The notes under the pieces were generated by a model. The model ran no database searches and had not been told where the DNA came from. It saw only the letters and a program-made list of their open reading frames with translations. From assembly GCA_947628555.1 (NCBI GenBank), contig CANRAI010000034.1, positions 1-10,288 on the forward strand: a DNA stretch of 10,288 nucleotides. The letters are read 5' to 3'. Made by a program: the position numbers and the translations under genes. This document shows positions 6,580 to 10,288 of this stretch, piece by piece (position 1 is the stretch's first letter; every line of letters starts with the position of its first letter). This DNA is from an uncultured Clostridia bacterium. GTDB lineage: Bacteria > Bacillota > Clostridia > Christensenellales > Borkfalkiaceae.

Positions 6580-6608
6580 GCCGCCCGAGGCTTTCAGCCT
6601 CGGGCGGC
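6580..6608 (+). terminator. Intrinsic terminator after the cysteine desulfurase
   Basis: A perfect 13-bp stem (GCCGCCCGAGGCT at 6580-6592, pairing with 6596-6608) with a 3-nt TTC loop, followed by TTAAATTAAACTTTAA. It is 81 nt after the stop of the plus-strand frame. The T-tract is broken, so termination may be partial. It also lies downstream of the minus-strand gene ending at 6677 and could serve that gene too. Confidence 0.72.
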
Positions 6609-6676
6609 TTAAATTAAACTTTAACCGCAATTCTGGACAGCGGCGTCAAAGCCGACCGAGTGCCCGAGTATGCCGT

Positions 6677-7036
6677 TCAGATACTTTTAAGGCGGGCTAT
6701 CACTTCTTTCAGCCTACGCCGTTTTGCGCTGTCGAGAATGGGCGAAAGCGCCGCATAAAAATTGTCCAAATCGGCGTTTGTCAACGTGCCTTCGCGCTTC
6801 CCGCGCTCCGCTTCTGAAATTATCGTCTGTAAAATCTGAGCCGTGGATTTGCCGTTCATCGCCTTTGTGATAATTTTCGCCATTTCCACGGTCGCGTTTA
6901 ACTGCTCGGGCGTGCCGCCGTTCGCGCCCCTTTCGTTATCGCCTGCCGCTACGGCTTGTTCACGCGGCGTCTGTGCCCCGTTTTGCGCATACGTATTGCG
7001 TTTTTTATCGTCCGAATAACTTTTAAAGTCGTTCAT
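6677..7036 (-). CDS. Small hypothetical protein, helical, charged
   Basis: A 119-aa protein I cannot name. The first about 45 residues are polar and low in hydrophobics (rich in Asn, Gly, Gln), likely disordered. Residues from about 45 to 119 look helical, with P-E-Q-L-N-A-T and G-T-L-T-N-A-D-L-D-N-F-Y stretches and a basic end (K-R-R-R-L-K). No signal peptide, membrane segment or cysteine is present, so it is probably cytoplasmic. I choose ATG 7036 because GAGG lies 6 nt upstream; a TTG at 7093 would add a tail running through the divergent gene's start. It is divergent from the gene at 7088, with about 50 bp between them, which suggests a linked pair. The length of open frame and coherent second half support a real gene. 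Confidence 0.7.
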   Translation of the reverse strand: MNDFKSYSDDKKRNTYAQNGAQTPREQAVAAGDNERGANGGTPEQLNATVEMAKIITKAMNGKSTAQILQTIISEAERGKREGTLTNADLDNFYAALSPILDSAKRRRLKEVIARLKSI

Positions 7037-7087
7037 AACCTGCCTCGCATATAATAATACTATCAAAATATGCAGGGGAAATTTTTT

Positions 7088-7456
7088 ATGCAACTGTTAC
7101 TGATTTTGGTTTTGTTGTCGCTCTGCGACCGGAAGCCGCAGAATAGGAACGTCGTTTCGGAGCTTTTGGAACCTGAAACTATGGAGCTGATTAAGGAAAT
7201 TTCGGGCGGCGGAGAAGAGGTTGACGCGTTTATGCGTGAAGTCGGGCAGATTTCCGAACTCGTTTCGGCGTTCGCGCCGTTTATGCAGACGGCTTCGGAA
7301 TCGGGGAATGCAGAAACTCATAGTCCAAAAACCGACGCGGAATATTCAGAAAACGCAAATACATATGTAAAAACGCAGGACGTATGCGATATTTTAAGCC
7401 CCGTCCGCAATCTTGCCGACGACGGAATTTACAACGCCCTCGCCCGCGCGGTATAA
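7088..7456 (+). CDS. Small hypothetical protein with N-terminal hydrophobic segment
   Basis: A 122-aa protein I do not recognise. Residues 1-13 form a short hydrophobic stretch (M-Q-L-L-L-I-L-V-L-L-S-L-C) followed by basic D-R-K, like a membrane anchor or an export signal. Cys13 is preceded by Leu, not the small residue a lipobox needs. The rest is acidic, with a helical segment about 30-68 ending S-A-F-A-P-F and a disordered stretch about 69-95. ATG 7088 is chosen because AGGGG (7074-7078) lies 9 nt upstream. ATG 7070 would add six residues and has a TACTAT box exactly 6 nt upstream, so a leaderless start there is possible. Divergent partner: the gene ending at 6677. Function unknown. Confidence 0.68.
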   Translation: MQLLLILVLLSLCDRKPQNRNVVSELLEPETMELIKEISGGGEEVDAFMREVGQISELVSAFAPFMQTASESGNAETHSPKTDAEYSENANTYVKTQDVCDILSPVRNLADDGIYNALARAV

Positions 7457-7556
7457 TTCGCCCTAAAAGCTGTTTAAATTTCATTGTTACGATTTTTTCG
7501 ATAATGTAATTCCCCGCCGTTAATTACTTTATTTAAGCCATGCGTTGGGGGCGAAC

Positions 7557-7586
7557 TTGACAGGGCTTATCGCCGCGTGCTAAAAT
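7557..7586 (+). promoter_or_regulatory. Promoter of TIM-barrel gene, predicted leaderless
   Basis: A perfect TTGACA (7557-7562), 18-bp spacer and TAAAAT (7581-7586) preceded by TGC. The -10 ends 6 nt before ATG 7593, putting the expected start on the initiation codon. The six bases are GTTTTT and no ribosome site precedes the ATG. The rest of the gap from 7457 shows no other clear signal. Confidence 0.82.
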
Positions 7587-7592
7587 GTTTTT

Positions 7593-8381
7593 ATGAAAAC
7601 GGGAATCTCCACTTCGTCATTTTTTCTTCGCGAAGAATGTGAAAACGCAATAGTCAGAATAAAGGAGCTCGGCGCTGAGTGCGCGGAAATTTTTTTGGGC
7701 ACTTTTTACGAGTACCGTCCCGAATTCGCAAAAGCGCACAACAATCTTGCCGAAGGGCTTGAAATCTCTTCCGTACACGCCCTTCCGACCAATTTCGAGC
7801 CGCAGTTGTTCTCCGATTCCCGCAGGGTGCGCGGCGACGGATTTTATTGGCTTGACCAGCTTCTACGTTCGGCGCAGCTTTTCGGCGCGAAAAAATATTC
7901 CTTTCACGGCTATATTTCTGGTGCTGCGGGCGCTATGGATTACGATAAAACGGCGGGATATATGCGCGAAATCTGTGATTTCGCCGCCCGTTACGGCGTG
8001 GATATCTGCCTTGAAAACGTTTGCTGGTGTATGTACGACCGCCCGGGTATTTTCAAGGAACTGAAAAGCCGCTGCCCACGCCTTGCCGCCGTACTCGACG
8101 TCAAGCAGGCGCGCCGCTCGGGTTATCCGCTGAATATGTATATTGAGGATATGGCGGACTCTATCTCTCACGTGCACCTCTCCGACGTGGACGAAAACGG
8201 CGCAATCTGTCTGCCTGGCAAGGGTATGTACGATTTCGAAGAAATCTTCCGCCGCTTGCACGGCGCTGGCTTCGGCGGACCTGTGATAATCGAAGTTTAC
8301 GGTCAAAACTACGGCGATTATTCCGAATTAAAACAGTCGCTCGACTATCTGAACGAAATCATATATAAGCTGAATTATTAA
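7593..8381 (+). CDS. Xylose-isomerase-like TIM barrel protein (sugar phosphate isomerase/epimerase family)
   Basis: A 262-aa protein with the features of the AP endonuclease 2/xylose isomerase-like barrel superfamily. Putative metal ligands in barrel order are Glu141 (L-E-N-V), Asp169 (L-D-V-K-Q), His195 (H-V-H-L-S-D) and Glu234 (I-I-E-V-Y-G), with His105 (F-H-G) near the pocket. Such enzymes use a divalent metal, often Mn, to isomerise or epimerise sugars or related polyols; endonuclease IV shares the fold but its metal set is larger and not fully seen here. Cytoplasmic, no signal. It appears monocistronic: its own promoter lies upstream and a strong hairpin follows at 8485. The start is ATG 7593, set by the promoter and the typical barrel opening K-T-G-I-S. 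Substrate not predictable. Confidence 0.88.
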   Translation: MKTGISTSSFFLREECENAIVRIKELGAECAEIFLGTFYEYRPEFAKAHNNLAEGLEISSVHALPTNFEPQLFSDSRRVRGDGFYWLDQLLRSAQLFGAKKYSFHGYISGAAGAMDYDKTAGYMREICDFAARYGVDICLENVCWCMYDRPGIFKELKSRCPRLAAVLDVKQARRSGYPLNMYIEDMADSISHVHLSDVDENGAICLPGKGMYDFEEIFRRLHGAGFGGPVIIEVYGQNYGDYSELKQSLDYLNEIIYKLNY

Positions 8382-8417
8382 TATGTATTGAGTTTTGCGA
8401 CGGCTGAGTAAGTAAAC

Positions 8418-8437
8418 GCATGACGCCGCATGACGCC
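8418..8437. repeat. Tandem duplication of a 10-bp unit
   Basis: GCATGACGCC occurs twice head to tail, followed by a partial GCC. It lies between the TIM-barrel stop and the terminator hairpin. It may be a simple replication slip. No coding or regulatory role is apparent. Confidence 0.6.
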
Positions 8438-8484
8438 GCCGTATATTATGTAAGCTGTATAATTTTGTTTGTATTTGTTTAATC

Positions 8485-8526
8485 GGAAGCGCGGGGCGCG
8501 AATTGAAATTCGCGCCCCGCGCTTCC
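8485..8526 (+). terminator. Strong hairpin terminator
   Basis: A perfect 18-bp stem (8485-8502 with 8509-8526; GC core GCGCGGGGCGCG) and a 6-nt loop TTGAAA. Plus-strand sequence after it is TTAATCTTACTTATTTAGTTTTT, T-rich. It is 103 nt beyond the TIM-barrel stop and 25 nt beyond the stop of the convergent XRE gene. The minus side lacks a T-run, so the plus-strand gene is the better owner, though it may block both. Confidence 0.85.
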
Positions 8527-8551
8527 TTAATCTTACTTATTTAGTTTTTAT

Positions 8552-8764
8552 TTATCCGTCATTGTTCAGCCCCAGAAGATAATCTACCGAAACATCGAAA
8601 AATTTCGCCATATCGGCAAGCAGGGACAGCGGCGGTTCGCGCTGGTCTTTTTCATAATGCAGGTACGTGACGCCGTTTATGCCAAGCTTTTCCGCTAATT
8701 CCCGCTGCGTCAAATCCCGCTCTTCGCGTAACTCTTTCAGCCTTTCTCCCAAAATTATTTTCAT
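8552..8764 (-). CDS. XRE-family helix-turn-helix repressor
   Basis: A 70-aa protein, almost wholly a Cro/CI-type HTH domain: L9-K-E-L-R-E-E-R, L18-T-Q-R-E-L-A (helix 2), then I29-N-G-V-T-Y-L-H-Y-E-K with recognition helix 3, followed by R-E-P-P-L-S-L-L-A and the common tail F-F-D-V-S-V-D-Y-L-L-G. No effector domain is present, so it should act as a small dimeric DNA binder. ATG 8764 has AAAGGAAG about 8 nt upstream. It is divergent from the zinc-ribbon membrane protein, with two palindromes (8787-8807, 8821-8835) in the gap as probable operators. It likely represses that gene and itself. The inducing signal is unknown. Confidence 0.93.
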   Translation of the reverse strand: MKIILGERLKELREERDLTQRELAEKLGINGVTYLHYEKDQREPPLSLLADMAKFFDVSVDYLLGLNNDG

Positions 8765-8781
8765 TCAAGCGCTTCCTTTAC

Positions 8782-8810
8782 TTGACATATTACCAATTTG
8801 GTAATATACT
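8782..8810 (+). promoter_or_regulatory. Promoter of the zinc-ribbon membrane protein
   Basis: A perfect TTGACA (8782-8787), 17-bp spacer and TATACT (8805-8810). Initiation would be near 8817, giving a leader of about 36 nt with GGGAG (8842-8846) as ribosome site. The whole spacer is covered by the first palindrome, so a bound repressor would block RNA polymerase directly. Confidence 0.85.
8787..8807. promoter_or_regulatory. Operator 1, 21-bp palindrome
   Basis: A perfect palindrome around T8797 with core TTACCAATTTGGTAA, extending three further pairs on each side. It lies between the -35 and -10 of the zinc-ribbon promoter and over the likely -10 region of the divergent XRE gene. The half-site TTACCA is repeated in operator 2. 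Assigned to the adjacent XRE repressor by position and dyad symmetry; no binding data. Confidence 0.8.
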
Positions 8811-8820
8811 TATTCAAAAA

Positions 8821-8835
8821 CTACCATTTTGGTAG
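8821..8835. promoter_or_regulatory. Operator 2, 15-bp palindrome
   Basis: CTACCATTTTGGTAG is a palindrome with 6-bp arms and a 3-bp centre at T8828. Its half-site TACCA matches operator 1, and the centres are 31 bp apart, close to three helical turns, so two repressor dimers could bind on one face of the DNA. It covers the early transcribed region of the zinc-ribbon gene. Confidence 0.75.
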
Positions 8836-8852
8836 CAAAACGGGAGAAAATA

Positions 8853-9758
8853 ATGCACAAATGTCTAAACTGCGGGAAAGAGTACGAGGGTAATTTCTGT
8901 CCTTTCTGCGGAGCGCATATGGGCGAGGAAAAACTTTGTCCGAAGTGCGGGACGCACTGCTCGCCAAACGCAAAATTCTGTAACAACTGCGGCTACGCCT
9001 TTGACGGGGCGGAAAAATCTGTAAGCAAAAATACAGGGAGCATAAGCAAATCTACCATAAAAATTCATTTATTTGCCGAATATCTACCGTGTTCGCTGTT
9101 TTTGATTTTCAGCGTATTGTTGTTTGGGCTTTTTGCCGCGCCTGTCGCAATTATGCCGGGCGGGGAAGTGCTGGGCGAAAAGATTCCGTCGCAAAGCTAC
9201 GGCAATTTGTACGACCTTTGCGGCGGCGAATATAACGAGCTTTTCCCAAACCTTCAAATTTACGGCAGGCTCGGTATCCTTTTTGCCGCGCTATCGGCTG
9301 TTCTTGCGGTATGTGTTACAATTTTTTCATGCGCGCGCCCTTTTAAATTCAAACGTTTGAATCTTTTCGGAATCCGCGGCGCAATACGTCTTACAGACGT
9401 TGCGGAAGGAATAGCGTGTATATTTTATATTGCGTTCATTATTATAACTTCGGTAACGACGGCGAAGATATCCGGCTTAGACGGCGGTATCGGGCTTATT
9501 AAAGCGGGCGCATGCCCTGTTTCCGTGTTGGTTCTTTCCTGTGTATTTCTCGTTCTCCATTTGATTGCAAGGTTAACAGAGTGCTTTCTGGACAAACACG
9601 TGCCCGAAATTTCCGTTTCCGCCCGCGGCGAAAAATATTACCGCGGAGAATATGCTTTGGACAGTATCTCGGCTCTAAAATTAAAGAACCTCGCACTGAT
9701 TTTTATATTATGTTGCATTTTCATATCTTTTGCAATAGTTCATTATTTTTGCCGGTAA
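8853..9758 (+). CDS. Zinc-ribbon membrane protein, about five membrane segments
   Basis: A 301-aa protein. Residues 1-50 hold two zinc ribbons: C4-x2-C7/C16-x2-C19 and C29-x2-C32/C43-x2-C46, the double zinc-ribbon pattern common at the N-terminus of Gram-positive membrane proteins. A Ser/Lys/Thr-rich linker (about 54-70) leads to about five hydrophobic segments near 78-101, 139-161, 186-204, 221-240 and 280-298. The region between segments 1 and 2 (about 102-138) is polar and may be outside. ATG 8853 is chosen because GGGAG lies 6 nt upstream; TTG 8829 would lie within operator 2. Under likely XRE control. No known enzyme motif is visible; sensing or stress roles for this architecture are conjecture. 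Confidence 0.88.
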   Translation: MHKCLNCGKEYEGNFCPFCGAHMGEEKLCPKCGTHCSPNAKFCNNCGYAFDGAEKSVSKNTGSISKSTIKIHLFAEYLPCSLFLIFSVLLFGLFAAPVAIMPGGEVLGEKIPSQSYGNLYDLCGGEYNELFPNLQIYGRLGILFAALSAVLAVCVTIFSCARPFKFKRLNLFGIRGAIRLTDVAEGIACIFYIAFIIITSVTTAKISGLDGGIGLIKAGACPVSVLVLSCVFLVLHLIARLTECFLDKHVPEISVSARGEKYYRGEYALDSISALKLKNLALIFILCCIFISFAIVHYFCR

Positions 9759-9854
9759 AAAAGCTTAAAGCAAAAAAAGTGTTCAAGGTTAAATCTTGTG
9801 TTTTTTACCTTGTCATGGCGGTAACGCATTTTTTATTGAATTTTTTGTTTATTG

Positions 9855-9956
9855 ATGGTTATTATGCTTTATTATCTGTTGCGTGAAAGAAAAATCCTGT
9901 GCGGAGTTGCACTTACGGTCGTCATTCTTTTCGCAATAATTACAATATTATTATAA
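9855..9956 (+). CDS. Possible small hydrophobic peptide, 33 aa
   Basis: An ATG-TAA frame encoding 33 residues: Y-Y-L-L-R-E-R-K then a hydrophobic run of about 20 residues ending T-I-L-L, like a single membrane segment with a basic flank. No good ribosome site is seen upstream of 9855; TTATTG precedes it. It overlaps a second short hydrophobic frame (9815-9886) in another frame. In AT-rich DNA such frames arise by chance, so this is weak. Confidence 0.25.
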   Translation: MVIMLYYLLRERKILCGVALTVVILFAIITILL

Positions 9957-10107
9957 TATAATAAATTTAATCATTCGTTGGACATAATTTGTCAAAATTT
10001 TGCGTTCAGACATATACAATATGTTGTGGCTGAATAAAATTCGGAAAACAAGTCAAAAATTTCCTTAAAAAATATTTAAATTTTCCTAAAAAATTTTAAA
10101 AAAACGG
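9957..10107. other. AT-rich spacer with UP-element-like tract
   Basis: No gene is supported in the roughly 350 bases between the zinc-ribbon stop and the promoter at 10108, apart from the doubtful peptide. The last 45 bases or so (about 10060-10104) are runs of A and T, as in UP elements that strengthen rRNA promoters. A short dyad, ACATAT-ACA-ATATGT, lies at 10010-10024, of unknown meaning. No clear terminator for the zinc-ribbon gene is seen; the nearest candidate is a weak hairpin near 9784-9798 before TGTTTTTT. Confidence 0.5.
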
Positions 10108-10136
10108 TTGACATATCGATTTTTGTTTGATAAGAT
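10108..10136 (+). promoter_or_regulatory. Strong rRNA-type promoter
   Basis: A perfect TTGACA (10108-10113), 17-bp spacer and TAAGAT (10131-10136), with a long A/T tract just upstream. Initiation is expected near 10143. The combination of consensus hexamers, an UP-like tract and a long untranslated structured leader is typical of a stable RNA operon. Confidence 0.82.
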
Positions 10137-10142
10137 ATAAAA

Positions 10143-10288
10143 GCTGTCGATTTTGACAGCAATGTTTTTCTTTTGAAAAACGAAACCGCACTGTAATTTT
10201 GCGGGAGAGAAAACGAAGCCTGACAACTGCATAGAAGAGAAGAGATATAAGTACAAAAAAGGCAATTTTAGATTAATTAAAGGTTAAT
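10143..10288 (+). other. Putative rRNA operon leader (16S probably follows outside the window)
   Basis: From the expected start, three hairpins follow: 10143-10160 (GCTGTC stem), 10164-10181 (GTTTTTC/GAAAAAC) and 10186-10204 (CCGCA/TGCGG). CTTTTGAAAA (10170-10179) resembles a boxA antitermination element. Next is GCCTGACAACTGCATA (10218-10233), very like the TGAAAACTGCATA-type sequence found before rRNA genes in clostridia. No start codon with a ribosome site leads into a reading frame before the end. The rRNA gene itself is not in the window, so the assignment is inference. Confidence 0.62.

Noticed and set aside
7088..7130. Lipoprotein signal in the small protein at 7088
   Set aside because: Leu precedes Cys13, whereas a lipobox needs a small residue (Gly, Ala or Ser) there, and the hydrophobic core is short.
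8418..8437. Start of a CRISPR or minisatellite array
   Set aside because: Only two 10-bp units, with no spacer and no further copies.
9512..9886. Plus-strand open frame of 124 codons overlapping the end of the zinc-ribbon gene
   Set aside because: It runs in another frame through the last membrane segments of the real gene and is Arg/Cys/Phe-rich without pattern; only its tail past 9758 might matter.
10143..10170. Intrinsic terminator right after the rRNA-type promoter
   Set aside because: The stem is only 6 bp, and the T-run (10165-10169) is separated from it by AATG and shared with a second hairpin; a leader element is more likely.

Overview
The window reads like a chromosomal segment of an anaerobic Bacillota, most likely a Clostridia-type gut or environmental lineage. 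The reasons are: two ferredoxin-type aldo/keto reductases in tandem, a DUF3343 putative Se/S carrier beside a cysteine desulfurase, Gram-positive-style AGGAGG-type ribosome sites inside operons, intrinsic terminators, and an AT-rich rRNA-type promoter at the right edge. Base composition is intermediate and codon use looks fairly even. I see no transposase, integrase, CRISPR array or phage structural gene.

Layout. 1-170: a minus-strand tRNA-Gln(CTG) with its own promoter and a strong terminator. 285-4337: a plus-strand operon with a NUDIX-YraN fusion protein, a Cys-type alpha/beta hydrolase, and two aldo/keto reductases that each end in two 4Fe-4S cluster motifs. It ends at a hairpin shared with the convergent nth gene. 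4442-5336: minus-strand nth (endonuclease III) and a small DUF3343 protein. 5398-6498: a divergent cysteine desulfurase gene interrupted by one in-frame TAA. 6677-7456: two small divergent genes of unknown function. 7593-8381: a monocistronic xylose-isomerase-like TIM barrel protein. 8552-9758: a divergent pair of a small XRE repressor and a zinc-ribbon membrane protein, with two palindromic operators between them. 9759-10288: no convincing larger gene, then a strong promoter and a structured leader that look like the start of an rRNA operon lying just outside the window.

How the genes may work together. The NUDIX domain and Nth both deal with oxidised bases (nucleotide pool cleaning and base excision). 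Nth and both aldo/keto reductases need Fe-S clusters, and the cysteine desulfurase/DUF3343 pair belongs to sulfur or selenium delivery, but no single pathway is proven by this layout.

The most unusual signals are as follows. (1) Three transcription units (NUDIX-YraN, nth, TIM barrel) share one architecture: a -35, a 17-18 bp spacer, an extended TGN -10, then exactly 6 nt to the ATG with no ribosome binding site. This predicts leaderless mRNAs, while operon-internal genes use normal Shine-Dalgarno sites. (2) The cysteine desulfurase has an in-frame stop followed 42 nt later by a perfect 14-bp GC-only stem. (3) The NUDIX-YraN fusion. (4) The second aldo/keto reductase has lost the catalytic Tyr and Lys but kept both Fe-S motifs. 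(5) The twin-operator XRE/zinc-ribbon module.
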